Shown here: positions 43,689 through 54,143 of the stretch, piece by piece
How the letters are laid out: the number at the start of each line of letters is the position of its first letter
How positions within the stretch are numbered: the first letter of the stretch is position 1
Source of the DNA: Vibrio sp. B1FLJ16
Lineage (GTDB): Bacteria > Pseudomonadota > Gammaproteobacteria > Enterobacterales > Vibrionaceae
Reading direction: 5' to 3'
NCBI RefSeq assembly: GCF_905175385.1
Contig: NZ_HG992749.1
Location: forward strand, 2,604,001-2,668,000
DNA: 64,000 nt
The notes under the pieces: model-generated
Told to the model about the DNA's origin: nothing
Database searches by the model: none
The model's input: the letters and a program-made list of their open reading frames with translations, nothing else
Translations under genes and position numbers: made by a program

Positions 43689-44216
43689 ATGGCACGTAAG
43701 AATCAAAAAGCGCCATGGGAACCAGAAGAAGAGATCATCTGGGTAAGTAAATCCGAGATGAAGCGCGACATGGAAGAGCTGCAAAAGCTGGGTGAAGAAC
43801 TTGTAGGCTTAAAGCCTTCTGTTCTGGAAAAGTTTCCATTGAGCGAAGACCTGCGCGAAGCAATTGCTGACGCACAACGCTTTAAAAACGAGGCGCGTCG
43901 TCGTCAGTTGCAACGTATCGGTAAATTGATGCGTTATGAAGATCCAGAACCAATCCAGGCGGCGCTGGACAAAATTCGTAACAAGCACTCTCAGCTAACG
44001 GCTGCATTTCACAAACTTGAAGTATTGCGTGAACGCGTAGTGGATGAAGGTGACAGTGCAATTGACGATGTGGTGGAACAGTATCCGGACGCAGATCGTC
44101 AGCGCCTGCGCCAACTCGCCCGTCAGGCAGCAAAAGAGAAAAAATCAGGAAAACCGGCAAAAGCGTACCGTGAAATTTTCCAGATTCTTAAGGCACTGAG
44201 CGAAGAAGATATTTAA
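43689..44216 (+). CDS. darP: Ribosome-associated protein YjgA/DarP
   Basis: This 175-residue DUF615 protein associates with late 50S assembly intermediates. The sequence is highly charged and helical, with [18 protein letters not shown] near residues 62-79, the conserved family core. It is divergent from pmbA with a 110-bp gap, and ends in a clear terminator at 44240. Confidence 0.92.
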   Translation: MARKNQKAPWEPEEEIIWVSKSEMKRDMEELQKLGEELVGLKPSVLEKFPLSEDLREAIADAQRFKNEARRRQLQRIGKLMRYEDPEPIQAALDKIRNKHSQLTAAFHKLEVLRERVVDEGDSAIDDVVEQYPDADRQRLRQLARQAAKEKKSGKPAKAYREIFQILKALSEEDI

Positions 44217-44239
44217 TCCTTTTTCGCAAAGACTTAGGC

Positions 44240-44269
44240 AAAAAGCAGACCTCTCGGTCTGCTTTTTTA
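44240..44269 (+). terminator. Terminator of darP
   Basis: AAAGCAGACC/GGTCTGCTTT with a TCTC loop and T6. Confidence 0.92.
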
Positions 44270-44288
44270 TTATTCTGTGATCTTGTCT

Positions 44289-45251
44289 TTAAACTAAGCG
44301 GTTAACGTGCTCGCCACGTTTAAACGCATTAATATTTTCAATCAGGATTTCTGCCAGTCCCTGTATTGAAGAATCACTGCCCCACGCAACATGCGGCGTT
44401 AACAGCAGGTTAGGCATACTCATGTTGGCAATCAGTGGATTACTTTCGTCTGCCGGCTCTTGGGTAAACACATCAAAACCCGCGGCAGAGATCTCACCAG
44501 CTTTCAGCGCATCAACTATTGCCTGTTCATCAACTAAACCGCCACGTCCGGTATTAATCAGGATAGCGGTCGGCTTCATCATCCGAAGCTCAGTTTCGCC
44601 AATAAGATCACGCGTATGCTCACTTAAAGGGCAATGCAGGGTAATCGCATCCGATTGCTTGAGCACATCCTCAAACGGAACATAACCCGGTCGGCACTCA
44701 GTCGCGCCTTTTCTCTCCGCTAACAGTACGTTCATTCCCAACGCTTTAGCCAGTTGAGAGGTTGCCTGGCCGAGCGTACCACTGCCAATCACACCTAACG
44801 TGCTGCCGCCAATATCGCCAATAGAATGGGTGAAAAAACAGAACTGCTTATTACGCTGCCATTCCCCAGCGGCAATATCTTGATGATAACCAAATAGGTT
44901 GCGGCGCAAAGCAAACAACATCGCAATCACATGCTCAGGGACAGAGCGAGTTGCGTATCCCTGTACATTCGCCACAGCGATATTGTTATTGGCACAGTAA
45001 TCCACATCAACGTTATTAAAGCCGGTTGCCGCTACTGCGACCATACGCAGCTCAGGCAATTGAGCCAAAACTTGCGAATCCAGAATGACTTTATTACTGA
45101 TAACAATCTCGGCGCCAGACAGCCGCTCAACAACTTGCTCGGGAGAAGTTAAATCGTATTCAACCCACTCGTGGGCGAAATCAGGTCTTGGCACCTGAAT
45201 ATGAGCAGGGATGGTGGCTCGGTCTAAAAAGACCACTTTAGGCAGTGACAT
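44289..45251 (-). CDS. D-2-hydroxyacid dehydrogenase
   Basis: This 320-residue cytosolic NAD-dependent oxidoreductase has the GxGxxG loop at residues 156-161 and the catalytic Arg-236, Glu-265 and His-287 in the standard positions. It looks most like the glycerate/hydroxypyruvate reductase branch, but the substrate (glyoxylate, hydroxypyruvate or another 2-oxoacid) cannot be fixed by eye. Upstream on the same strand is rluA, 33 bp away, so the two may be co-transcribed. Confidence 0.87.
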   Translation of the reverse strand: MSLPKVVFLDRATIPAHIQVPRPDFAHEWVEYDLTSPEQVVERLSGAEIVISNKVILDSQVLAQLPELRMVAVAATGFNNVDVDYCANNNIAVANVQGYATRSVPEHVIAMLFALRRNLFGYHQDIAAGEWQRNKQFCFFTHSIGDIGGSTLGVIGSGTLGQATSQLAKALGMNVLLAERKGATECRPGYVPFEDVLKQSDAITLHCPLSEHTRDLIGETELRMMKPTAILINTGRGGLVDEQAIVDALKAGEISAAGFDVFTQEPADESNPLIANMSMPNLLLTPHVAWGSDSSIQGLAEILIENINAFKRGEHVNRLV

Positions 45252-45284
45252 AAAGGCTCCTTATTCACTGCCTTAGAAGAAAAA

Positions 45285-46037
45285 TTATGGACGTGGCAGT
45301 GTTTTATAATCTGGTAATTTACGCGCTGGGTCGAAATAGTCAAAGATCATCTCTTGTGCTTCCGGATAGAAGTCACAAGGGACAAAAATACTGCGTAACC
45401 AATGACTTTTCGGATGATAAAAGCTCAGCTCTGCAGCGTGCAGTTCCAGACGGTCTGAAAACGCTTTTGCTTCATCTGTGGCATAAAACTCATCTCCGAC
45501 AATCGGGTGACCGAGCGCCTGCATATGTACCCGTAGCTGATGAGAACGTCCGGTAATTGGTAACAGACGCACAATCATCGTCTTCGCACCATTTTCATGT
45601 AGCTCGAGTTTAGCGACCTGGAACAGGGTTTTCGATGGCTTGCCATCTTCAAAGCAGACTTTCTGCAATGGACGATTCGGCCAGTCACAGATTAAAGGTA
45701 AATCAATTTCACCTTCTTGCTGATCTATATGTCCCCATACACGGGCATAGTAGATCTTATGCGTCAACCTAAACTGAAACTGCTTCTTCAACGCACTTTC
45801 TGCGTGTTTGTTCTTCGCCAATACCATCAGACCAGAAGTGGACATATCCAGACGGTGCACCACCTGAATATCAGGGTATTGCTCTTGCAAGCGGCTCCAC
45901 ATGCTGTCGTGATGCTCAGCAAGACGTCCCGGCACGGACAACAAACCTGATGGCTTGTTTACAGCCAAAATATGCTCATCCTCAAAAACGATATCAATCC
46001 AGGGGTCGGTCGGAGGCGTGTATTCAAGCATGGCCAT
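45285..46037 (-). CDS. rluA: Pseudouridine synthase RluA
   Basis: This 250-residue dual-specificity enzyme makes pseudouridine 746 in 23S rRNA and 32 in several tRNAs. The catalytic Asp is in HRLDMSTSGL at residues 61-70 (Asp-64). There is no S4 domain, as expected for RluA rather than RluC/RluD. Neighbouring rapA is the usual partner in E. coli, here separated by a transporter gene. Confidence 0.92.
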   Translation of the reverse strand: MAMLEYTPPTDPWIDIVFEDEHILAVNKPSGLLSVPGRLAEHHDSMWSRLQEQYPDIQVVHRLDMSTSGLMVLAKNKHAESALKKQFQFRLTHKIYYARVWGHIDQQEGEIDLPLICDWPNRPLQKVCFEDGKPSKTLFQVAKLELHENGAKTMIVRLLPITGRSHQLRVHMQALGHPIVGDEFYATDEAKAFSDRLELHAAELSFYHPKSHWLRSIFVPCDFYPEAQEMIFDYFDPARKLPDYKTLPRP

Positions 46038-46428
46038 TGGCAGGATCTCTAAAAAATAAAAAACGCCGCGATTATAGCGAGGCCTTACAAAAAACGCATT
46101 TTATTTGAACTTACAAACTAAAAAACCAGAAACAAAGTTAATCTCAACTAATCCCCCAAAAGCACAAGTTAACGGCATGTGAAATTTGTTTGACAAGCTA
46201 AACCATAAGTTTATAGAGTGCTAGAGAAGACCTGCTATTCCTGATGCTTCATCTCCTTGAAGTATCTACATAAGACAAAAATTAAATAAATACATCAGGC
46301 TCAAACACACCATTTTAAAAACATTACCACTGCGCTAAGCATCATTACTTCTCCGTTCTTACGAAATAATGCTGTGAAGTGCTCCCCCAAGATCACTTGG
46401 GAATAAAAAAATAATAAGGACACGAAGC
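46038..46428 (+). promoter_or_regulatory. Promoter and long leader of the NRAMP-like gene
   Basis: TTGACA (46190-46195), a 16-bp spacer and TATAGA (46212-46217) make a good sigma-70 promoter. The transcript would have an untranslated leader of about 200 nt, containing CCTGATG...CATCAGG, an imperfect AGCAT...ATGCT hairpin near 46336-46373, and CCCAAG...CTTGGG just before the ribosome binding site AAGGA. No known riboswitch is recognised. Confidence 0.5.
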
Positions 46429-47694
46429 ATGGATTCTGCCATATCCACACCACCCCAATCCAAACTATCCGCCCTATTTCGCTCGCTTGGCCCCGGTATT
46501 CTTATGGCTTCAGCAGCGGTCGGAGGTTCTCACCTTGTTGCATCGACTAAAGCTGGCGCTATCTACGGCTGGCAGCTTGCGGTGCTTATCCTGCTGGTAA
46601 ACTTTTTTAAATACCCATTCTTCCGGGCAGGCGTGCAGTACACCATGGGCACTGGCAAAACACTGGTAGAAGGTTACGCGAAACTGGGACGCCCTTACCT
46701 GTGGGTATTTATGTTTTTAAGCGTGGTTTCTGCAGTGATTAATACAGCCGCACTACTGATGTTCAGCGCAAGTCTGCTCGGTTATTTCATTCCGTTTTCA
46801 TTATCGATGGCGTCTCTGAGCATTATTGTGATAGCAACCTGCCTGATCATTCTTTTTGCAGGTCACTATAAAGCACTAGATACTCTGTCTAAAGTCATCA
46901 TGTCCGTACTGACGATCGCCACCCTGCTTGCCGTGGCGATTGCATTCGGTAATCCGGTTGAACAAGTGGCGAACTTCGAACCACCTTCACCTTGGACCAT
47001 TGCGGCTATAGGCTTTATCGTTGTTACCATGGGCTGGATGCCAGCTCCTATCGAAATTTCGTGTTTAACCTCAGCCTGGTTAAAACGTCAGTCGAGTGAA
47101 CAGGAAGTGACGCCCCGCTCTGCGCTGTTTGATTTCAATGTCGGCTACATAGGTACCGCGATACTGGCGATTGTCTTCGTGTCTCTGGGCTCACTGATGC
47201 TGCACGGCTCTGGTGTCGAACTGAAAAGTTCTGGTGTGGGCTTCTCCCACCAGCTTGTTGGCTTGTACGCCTCAACCATTGGTGAATGGTCCCGTTACCT
47301 GATTGCCGTAATTGCGTTCTTCTGTATTTTCGGTAGTACGATTACGGTTATTGATGGTTACTCACGTGTCATTTCAGACTCTCAGCGCCTGCTGCGTTCA
47401 CAGCCGGATACCAATCCAAAAGCAACCTCGGCTATCATGCTGGCAGTTTCTTTACTGGCATTAGGTATTGTAATTTTCTGGGCTTCAGCGTTATTGCCGA
47501 TGCTGAACTTTGCGATGATTCTGGCCTTCATGACCACGCCATTCTTCGCGTTGCTGAACTACATACTGGTGAGTAAAACAGACTTACCAAAACCACTGGC
47601 AGTCGGGCGCAAACTGAAATGGCTATCGATTGCAGGCCTGATTTACCTGTTCGGCTTCCTGGCCGTATTTATCTGGTGGAAGTGGCTAATGTAA
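46429..47694 (+). CDS. Divergent NRAMP-family divalent metal transporter
   Basis: This 421-residue inner-membrane protein has about eleven hydrophobic helices and the NRAMP/SLC11-like order (GPGILMASAAVGGSHLVAS in helix 1, MGWMPAPIEIS in helix 6). The canonical metal-binding DPGN of helix 1 is replaced by VGGS, and the MPH of helix 6 by MPA. It therefore belongs to a divergent branch whose substrate may not be Mn2+/Fe2+. It is inserted between rluA and rapA. Confidence 0.75.
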   Translation: MDSAISTPPQSKLSALFRSLGPGILMASAAVGGSHLVASTKAGAIYGWQLAVLILLVNFFKYPFFRAGVQYTMGTGKTLVEGYAKLGRPYLWVFMFLSVVSAVINTAALLMFSASLLGYFIPFSLSMASLSIIVIATCLIILFAGHYKALDTLSKVIMSVLTIATLLAVAIAFGNPVEQVANFEPPSPWTIAAIGFIVVTMGWMPAPIEISCLTSAWLKRQSSEQEVTPRSALFDFNVGYIGTAILAIVFVSLGSLMLHGSGVELKSSGVGFSHQLVGLYASTIGEWSRYLIAVIAFFCIFGSTITVIDGYSRVISDSQRLLRSQPDTNPKATSAIMLAVSLLALGIVIFWASALLPMLNFAMILAFMTTPFFALLNYILVSKTDLPKPLAVGRKLKWLSIAGLIYLFGFLAVFIWWKWLM

Positions 47695-47718
47695 TTCATT
47701 ACTGATTGCTGAAAAAGA

Positions 47719-47743
47719 AAAAGGCCTTCAATCGAAGGCCTTT
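47719..47743. terminator. Terminator between the NRAMP-like gene and rapA
   Basis: AAAGGCCTTC/GAAGGCCTTT with an AATC loop, able to serve both convergent genes. Confidence 0.85.
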
Positions 47744-47770
47744 GTTATTTAAGTGAAGTGTCTGAACAGA

Positions 47771-50680
47771 TTAATTATGGCTGACCACGATCAGACGCAG
47801 CGAATCCAACTGAACCTGAGCCCGGTTGATGTAACCTGTAAGCTCTTTGATCTGCTCTTCAATCGCCTCAATCTCTTCATCACGAATGTTCGGGTTAACC
47901 GCTTTCAGTGCCTGCAAACGCTCAAGCTCTGAGTTCAGACTTTGCTGCATATCCTGCTGAGCCTGCTTGCGCACCTCTTCCACTTTTTCCTCTACCAGAA
48001 CATCGCCCGCTTCAATCAAACGGTGCACTTCTTTTTGTACTGACGTCACCAACTTGCTGCCAAGGTGGCGGTTTACCGGACTAAGCTGGCGGTTGAAGCC
48101 TTCAAATTCCACTTGCGAAGATAAGTCACTGCCACGTGCGTCCATCATAAGACGAATCGGTGTTTTCGGCAGGAAGCGGGTAATACCACTGCGTTTCGGT
48201 GCTTGCGCATCCACCGCGTAAATCAACTCAAGCAAAATAGTACCGACTGGCAACGCTTTGTTTTTCAGCAAGGATACCGCAGATGTACCGACACCTTCGC
48301 TCATCAGAAGATCGATACCACCTTGAATCATTGGGTGCTCCCAGCTGATAAAGTGCATATCTTCACGGGACAGAGCCGTTTCACGGTCAAAAGTAATGGT
48401 CGCGCCTTCATAAGGCAGCCCCGGGTAACTCGGCACCATCATATGCTCAGACGGCGTTACTACTAGTGCGTTCTCGCCCTTGTCATCCTGATTAAGACCA
48501 ATCGTATCGAACAGAGAAAGTGCAAACGTCACCAGATTAGTATCACCATCCGTCGAGGAAATTTTCTCTACGATTTGCTGCGCTTTCTCACCACCGTTAG
48601 AGTGCATTTCTAGCAGACGGTCACGACCTTGTTCTAGTTGAGACTTCAGCTGCTTGTTCATTTTCGCTGATTCTTCAATGATCTCATCCAGTTCGCTAGT
48701 GTCGCCGGATGCCAGAATTTCAATCAGAGCATCAGAGTACTTATCGTAAACCGCACGACCTGTCGGACAGGTTTCTGCAAACGCATTCAGACCTTCGTCG
48801 AACCAGCGAGCTAAAATCGCTTGCGACGTGCCTTTCAGGTAAGGAACGTGAATATCGATATCGCGGTTTTGACCAATACGGTCAAGACGACCAATACGCT
48901 GTTCAAGCAAATCTGGGTTGAACGGCAGATCGAACATCACTAACTGGTTTGCAAACTGGAAGTTACGACCTTCTGATCCGATTTCACTACAGATCAATAC
49001 CTGCGCGCCGCCCTCTTCTTGCGCAAAATAAGCGGCCGCTTTATCACGTTCAAGAATCGACATCCCTTCATGGAATACGGTTGCACGGATGCCTTCACGC
49101 TCACGCAATGCCTGTTCTAGCTGCAATGCGGTGCTAGCGCGAGAAGCAATCACCAGAATCTTGTCACTGCGTTTCTCTTTTACTTTTTCAAGTAACCAGT
49201 TTACGCGCGAATCAAACTGCCACCAGCTTGCATCATCTCCTTCAAACTCCTGGAAGATCTCTTCCGGGTAAAGGTTTTTCATCGCACGCGCTTCAGCGCT
49301 CATCTTACCGCCAAGCATGCCACCGACACGCATTGAGGTAGTGTACTGCGGTGGAATATCCATTGGCATCAGGTGTACATTACGCACAGGGAAGCCTTTA
49401 ATCGCAGCACGCGTGTTACGGAACAGGACGCGCCCAGTACCGTGGCGGTCCATCAGGTTGTCAATAAGCTCCTGACGAGCTGAAGCCTTAGCGTCTTCGT
49501 CGCTGTTGCTTTCGATAATACGGAACAGTGGCTCAACATCCTGCTCAGACAACAGTTCCGTGATCTGATTTTTCGCTTCATTTGGCAGTTTTTCGCCAGA
49601 GAACAACGCTGTAATCGCATCAGCAACCGGAGCGTATTGCTCTTCTTCCTCAACAAACGCTTCGTAATCGTAGAAACGGTCTGGATCAAGCAGACGCAAA
49701 CGCGCAAAGTGACTTTCGCGACCTAACTGTTCTGGTGTAGCAGTCAGTAGTAGTACGCCGGGTGTGCGTTCAGCCAAGCCTTCAACCACCTGGTATTCTC
49801 GGCTTGGTTTATCCTGACTCCACTCAAGGTGGTGCGCTTCATCAACAACCAACAGATCCCACTCACCTTCCAAAGCTTGTTCAAAACGCTTACGGCTCTT
49901 GCGCAAGAAATCCAGTGAACACAATACGTATTGTTGGGTATCAAATGGGTTTTCAGCATCGGCGAACGCTTCAATACAGCGCTCTTCATCAAAGATAGAG
50001 AAATGCAGGTTGAAACGACGCATCATCTCCACCAGCCACTGATGCTGCAGTGTTTCTGGCACCACAATCAGAATACGCTCTGCACGGCCTGACAGCACCT
50101 GCTGGTGAATGATCATGCCTGCTTCGATGGTTTTACCCAGACCAACTTCGTCGGCTAGCAAAACACGAGGAGCATGACGTCGGCCGACTTCATGAGCAAT
50201 GAACAGCTGGTGAGGGATCAAACCTGCACGCATGCCACACAGACCTCGCATCGGGCTCTTATGTTGTTCAAACTGATTGCTTAAAGCGCGGTAACGCAGA
50301 ACAAAATTATCCATCCGGTCGATCTGACCTGCGTACAACTTATCCTGAGGTTTGTTAAAACGAATCTGGTTGCTAAGGAAGATCTCTCGCAATACCACCG
50401 CCGTTTCTTGCGTATCTTCACGAGTACCGAAATAGGTATAAAGCCCTTCATCTTCCAGCACTTCTTCAACTTTCAGAGACCAACCTTCCTGGCAATCGAT
50501 AACATCACCAACGTTAAACGTAACTCGGGTAACAGGCGCATCATTACGTGCGTAAACTCGGTTTTCCTCTGATGCTGCAAACATCAATGTCACAGTACGT
50601 GCATCCATCGCGACTACCGTACCTAAACCTAAATCACTTTCCGTATCGCTAATCCAGCGCTGCCCCAAAGCAAATGTCAT
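47771..50680 (-). CDS. rapA: RNA polymerase-associated ATPase RapA
   Basis: This 969-residue Swi2/Snf2 ATPase binds core RNA polymerase and recycles it from stalled post-termination complexes. After N-terminal Tudor-like domains (1-110), the helicase core has ADEVGLGKT (Walker A, about 172-180), [10 protein letters not shown] (about 280) and, in the second RecA domain, [11 protein letters not shown] and [11 protein letters not shown]. Length matches E. coli (968). It starts with GAGGTAGTCAATTC before ATG. Confidence 0.97.
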   Translation of the reverse strand: MTFALGQRWISDTESDLGLGTVVAMDARTVTLMFAASEENRVYARNDAPVTRVTFNVGDVIDCQEGWSLKVEEVLEDEGLYTYFGTREDTQETAVVLREIFLSNQIRFNKPQDKLYAGQIDRMDNFVLRYRALSNQFEQHKSPMRGLCGMRAGLIPHQLFIAHEVGRRHAPRVLLADEVGLGKTIEAGMIIHQQVLSGRAERILIVVPETLQHQWLVEMMRRFNLHFSIFDEERCIEAFADAENPFDTQQYVLCSLDFLRKSRKRFEQALEGEWDLLVVDEAHHLEWSQDKPSREYQVVEGLAERTPGVLLLTATPEQLGRESHFARLRLLDPDRFYDYEAFVEEEEQYAPVADAITALFSGEKLPNEAKNQITELLSEQDVEPLFRIIESNSDEDAKASARQELIDNLMDRHGTGRVLFRNTRAAIKGFPVRNVHLMPMDIPPQYTTSMRVGGMLGGKMSAEARAMKNLYPEEIFQEFEGDDASWWQFDSRVNWLLEKVKEKRSDKILVIASRASTALQLEQALREREGIRATVFHEGMSILERDKAAAYFAQEEGGAQVLICSEIGSEGRNFQFANQLVMFDLPFNPDLLEQRIGRLDRIGQNRDIDIHVPYLKGTSQAILARWFDEGLNAFAETCPTGRAVYDKYSDALIEILASGDTSELDEIIEESAKMNKQLKSQLEQGRDRLLEMHSNGGEKAQQIVEKISSTDGDTNLVTFALSLFDTIGLNQDDKGENALVVTPSEHMMVPSYPGLPYEGATITFDRETALSREDMHFISWEHPMIQGGIDLLMSEGVGTSAVSLLKNKALPVGTILLELIYAVDAQAPKRSGITRFLPKTPIRLMMDARGSDLSSQVEFEGFNRQLSPVNRHLGSKLVTSVQKEVHRLIEAGDVLVEEKVEEVRKQAQQDMQQSLNSELERLQALKAVNPNIRDEEIEAIEEQIKELTGYINRAQVQLDSLRLIVVSHN

Positions 50681-51239
50681 GAATTGACTACCTCGTTATT
50701 AATTTTTGATTCGTGTTGGCCTACTCATGTCCGAAGACATGGATATTAGTGTAGATCTGATTCTCGCTTCCGCTACGCCTGTTGAACTTGTCATGCCACT
50801 CTGGAGTGAACATTTTTCAATCAGCTCAACATGATAAATCGCGCGTAGCTTGTGCGCAGAAAAAGGCCGCTAATATTACTTTAAGCTGTGATTTAGGTCA
50901 CGCCGAAACCGCACCAAGCGGAAACTTTTTTTCCGAAACCATAAATGCAATCAAATTGTAAAAAACTGATGTCAATTATTGAGTTGCTACAGGTAAATAT
51001 TACGTATACTTTGTTTGGGTGCGCTTAAATTCATTGCATATACAATCGCATATAATTTTAAGCGCTTTGGTACACGATTAGGATCAACACGGGTTTGCAT
51101 ACGTTGTCTGCTGCTCGGTTGCACACTAACCGACGACAGTCCGACAACCTCTATTGCAAGCAATCAGAGTTAGGCCAGTTCACACTTATATTTGGCTAAA
51201 CCATTCGCAAGCAAAGCCGCTTTTAGGCAAGGAGACGCT
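50681..51239. promoter_or_regulatory. 559-bp divergent region with CRP-like site
   Basis: TGTGATTTAGGTCACG at 50887-50902 is a strong match to the CRP consensus TGTGA-N6-TCACA. A long imperfect hairpin (GTTGTC...GACAAC, inner CTCGGTT/AACCGA) lies at 51103-51148 in the PhoH gene's presumed leader. The CRP-like site could serve either gene. I see no further gene here. Confidence 0.55.
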
Positions 51240-52616
51240 ATGGGCGATACCGATCGGAAACTGTTTGTACTTGACACCAATATTCTTCTTCACGAACCCT
51301 TCGCAATCTTCTCTTTCAAAGAACACGACGTCGTCATCCCAATGACCGTTTTGGAAGAACTAGACAGAATCAAAGACAGCAAACGCGATGTTGCACGAGA
51401 TGCCCGTATCGCAATTCGCGCTTTGGAAGATATGTTTAAAGATGCCACGCCGGATGAAATTTCAGAAGGTATTCCGGTATCAAAAGAGAACCCGGACCAT
51501 GGTTCTATTTCCATCTTAGCGGATTTCGAACTTCAGGAAACCGTTAAAGCTTTCGCCGATAAAGCCGGCGACAACCGCATCCTCAATGCCGTACTTTATC
51601 TGCAGAACAAACGCGCACCACGAGAAGTGGTACTGGTAACCAAAGATATCAACATGCGTCTTCGCGCCAAAGGAGCTGGCGTACGTTATGTTGAAGATTA
51701 CCGAACCGATCAACTGATTGATGATATTCAGTATCTCACTAAAGGCTTTCAGCAGCGCGAAGGGGATTTCTGGAGCGCAGTCAGTGAGGTTGAAAGCTAT
51801 GCTCTCGGCGGAAAGACTTACCACAAACTCAGCCGTGAACCTTTTGACCCAACATTCATTAACCAATATGTCATAGACGAAGACAGCGATTTTGCCGGAC
51901 GAGTTGAATCCATCAATGAAGATAAACTCACCCTGCTCGACCTCAGCCGTGAGCGCATGATGCACCGCCGCGCCTGGGACATTACACCAAAGAACATCTA
52001 CCAGGCGATGGCGTTAGATTCACTGCTTGACCCTGATATTGATTTAGTGATTCTCACTGGTGCCGCTGGTAGTGGTAAAACGCTGTTAGCGATGGCAGCT
52101 GCACTTGAGCAGACTATCGAGAAAAAGATGTTTGATAAGATCATCGTGACGCGAAATACACCAGATATCGGTGAGTCGATAGGCTTCCTGCCGGGTACCG
52201 AAGAGGAGAAAATGATGCCATGGCTGGCAGCGGTGACCGATACGCTGGAAGCACTGCATAAAAACGACCACTGTACAGAAGGCTCGCTAAAGTACATTTG
52301 CGATAAAGCCAACATCCAGTTTAAGTCGATAAACTTTATGCGCGGCCGCTCAATTCAAAATGCGTTCGTACTACTTGATGAGTGTCAGAACCTAACCGCC
52401 TCACAAATCAAGACCATCATCACCCGCTGTGGTGAAGGTACGAAGATTGTCTGTTCCGGTAACCTGGCGCAAATTGACTCGCCTTACCTCACTCCAGTAA
52501 CGTCCGGATTAACCTACATGGTAGAACGATTCAAGAACTTTGAAGGCAGTTCGAACATTCACCTTAACGGCGTAGTTCGCAGCCGCCTGGCGGAGTTTGC
52601 GGAAGAGAACCTCTAA
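51240..52616 (+). CDS. PIN-PhoH family ATPase
   Basis: This 458-residue cytosolic protein joins an N-terminal PIN ribonuclease-type domain (KLFVLDTNILLHEP at 7-20, with further acidic residues) to a C-terminal PhoH ATPase with Walker A GAAGSGKT (about 274-281) and Walker B FVLLDECQN. PhoH2-type proteins with this layout act as RNA helicase/nucleases. I used ATG 51240 with AAGGAG upstream, instead of the TTG at 51192. It is a single gene, convergent with tldD. Confidence 0.9.
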   Translation: MGDTDRKLFVLDTNILLHEPFAIFSFKEHDVVIPMTVLEELDRIKDSKRDVARDARIAIRALEDMFKDATPDEISEGIPVSKENPDHGSISILADFELQETVKAFADKAGDNRILNAVLYLQNKRAPREVVLVTKDINMRLRAKGAGVRYVEDYRTDQLIDDIQYLTKGFQQREGDFWSAVSEVESYALGGKTYHKLSREPFDPTFINQYVIDEDSDFAGRVESINEDKLTLLDLSRERMMHRRAWDITPKNIYQAMALDSLLDPDIDLVILTGAAGSGKTLLAMAAALEQTIEKKMFDKIIVTRNTPDIGESIGFLPGTEEEKMMPWLAAVTDTLEALHKNDHCTEGSLKYICDKANIQFKSINFMRGRSIQNAFVLLDECQNLTASQIKTIITRCGEGTKIVCSGNLAQIDSPYLTPVTSGLTYMVERFKNFEGSSNIHLNGVVRSRLAEFAEENL

Positions 52617-52640
52617 CCAAATCAATTGACTGTAAAAGCA

Positions 52641-52670
52641 AAAGAGCGCTCAGGTGAGCGCTCTTTCTAT
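52641..52670. terminator. Terminator between the PhoH-family gene and tldD
   Basis: AAAGAGCGCTC/GAGCGCTCTTT with an AGGT loop; symmetrical, so usable from both sides. Confidence 0.9.
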
Positions 52671-52687
52671 TATTTGGCACGTTAGCG

Positions 52688-54133
52688 TTACTCAGTACCG
52701 CCAACCGTCAGTGAATCTAATTTCAACGTTGGCTGACCAACGCCAACAGGGACGCTCTGCCCTGCTTTACCACATACACCAACACCTTTGTCGATACTCA
52801 GGTCATTACCGACCATTGAGACTTGCTGCATGGCCTCAATACCAGAACCAATCAGTGTCGCCCCTTTCACCGGACGAGTGATTTTGCCGTTTTCAATTAA
52901 GTACGCCTCAGAAGCTGAGAAGACAAACTTACCGGAAGTAATATCAACCTGACCGCCACCAAAGTTTGGTGCGTAGAGACCTTTCTCCACCGTCGAGATG
53001 ATCTCTTCCGGAGTATGCTCACCCGCAAGCATGTAAGTGTTGGTCATGCGCGGCATCGGCAGGTGTGCGTATGATTCACGGCGTCCGTTACCGGTTGGGT
53101 TTACCCCCATCAGACGCGCGTTGAGCTTGTCTTGCATGTAACCTTTCAGTACGCCATTTTCAATCAACGTATTGTACTGGCCATTCACGCCTTCATCATC
53201 AACGTTCAGTGACCCGCGCAAGTCTTTCAGCGTACCATCATCGACAATCGTACAAAGTGATGAAGTGACTTTCTGCCCCATTTTACCTGAGAACACAGAC
53301 GACTCTTTACGGTTAAAGTCGCCTTCTAAGCCGTGACCTACCGCCTCATGTAGCAGCACGCCCGGCCAGCCAGATCCCAATACGACAGGCATCATACCTG
53401 CAGGAGCAGCTTCGGCTTCTAAGTTAACCAACGCCATGCGGATCGCCTCGTCCGCATAATGGAAAGCTTGTTTCACACCATCAGTTTCAGAAAGGAAAAA
53501 ATCGTAACCAAAACGACCGCCGCCACCGGCACTTCCGCGCTCACGGCGTTCACCTTTCTGGGCTAATACACTAATCGACAAACGCACTAACGGGCGGATA
53601 TCACCAGCGTAAGTCCCGTCGGTTGCCGCCACTAACATTTGTTCGTGTACACCACTAATGCTGATCGACACTTCTTTGATCAAAGGCTCTTTAGTGCGGA
53701 TATAAGCATCAAGTGATTTAAGCAATTCTGTTTTTTGCTGCTTTTCCCAGCCAGCCAGTGGATTCACGGCTTCATAATAAGCCTGGTTATCAGTACGTTT
53801 AAACGCCTGAACCTTGCCATTTTGCCCTTGCTGAGCAATGCCTCGCGCTGCCAGAGCACTTTGTTTAAGACCGTCAAGGTTGATCTGGTCTGAGTATGCG
53901 AAACCGGTTTTCTCACCAGTTACAGCACGAACCCCGACACCACAATCAATATTAAAAGAGCCATCTTTGATGATGCTGTCTTCCAGAACCAGAGACTCAT
54001 GCCAGCTGGACTGAAAGTAAATGTCCGCATAATCGATCTGGCGTGTCGCAATGCTCGCTAATGTGTCAGCAATGTCTTGCTCTGTCAGACCGTTTGGGGC
54101 GATGAGTGCCTGTTCTATTTGGTTTGTGCTCAT
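52688..54133 (-). CDS. tldD: Metalloprotease TldD
   Basis: This 481-residue zinc-bearing partner of PmbA/TldE has the HExxxH motif HEAVGH at residues 262-267, and the probable third ligand Cys in GVCGKAG near the C-terminus. It is the last gene of the long mre-to-tldD run, 10 bp after the nitrilase-type gene. Its partner pmbA is 9 kb away in the window on the same strand. Confidence 0.95.
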   Translation of the reverse strand: MSTNQIEQALIAPNGLTEQDIADTLASIATRQIDYADIYFQSSWHESLVLEDSIIKDGSFNIDCGVGVRAVTGEKTGFAYSDQINLDGLKQSALAARGIAQQGQNGKVQAFKRTDNQAYYEAVNPLAGWEKQQKTELLKSLDAYIRTKEPLIKEVSISISGVHEQMLVAATDGTYAGDIRPLVRLSISVLAQKGERRERGSAGGGGRFGYDFFLSETDGVKQAFHYADEAIRMALVNLEAEAAPAGMMPVVLGSGWPGVLLHEAVGHGLEGDFNRKESSVFSGKMGQKVTSSLCTIVDDGTLKDLRGSLNVDDEGVNGQYNTLIENGVLKGYMQDKLNARLMGVNPTGNGRRESYAHLPMPRMTNTYMLAGEHTPEEIISTVEKGLYAPNFGGGQVDITSGKFVFSASEAYLIENGKITRPVKGATLIGSGIEAMQQVSMVGNDLSIDKGVGVCGKAGQSVPVGVGQPTLKLDSLTVGGTE

Positions 54134-54143
54134 AGTTAGCTCT

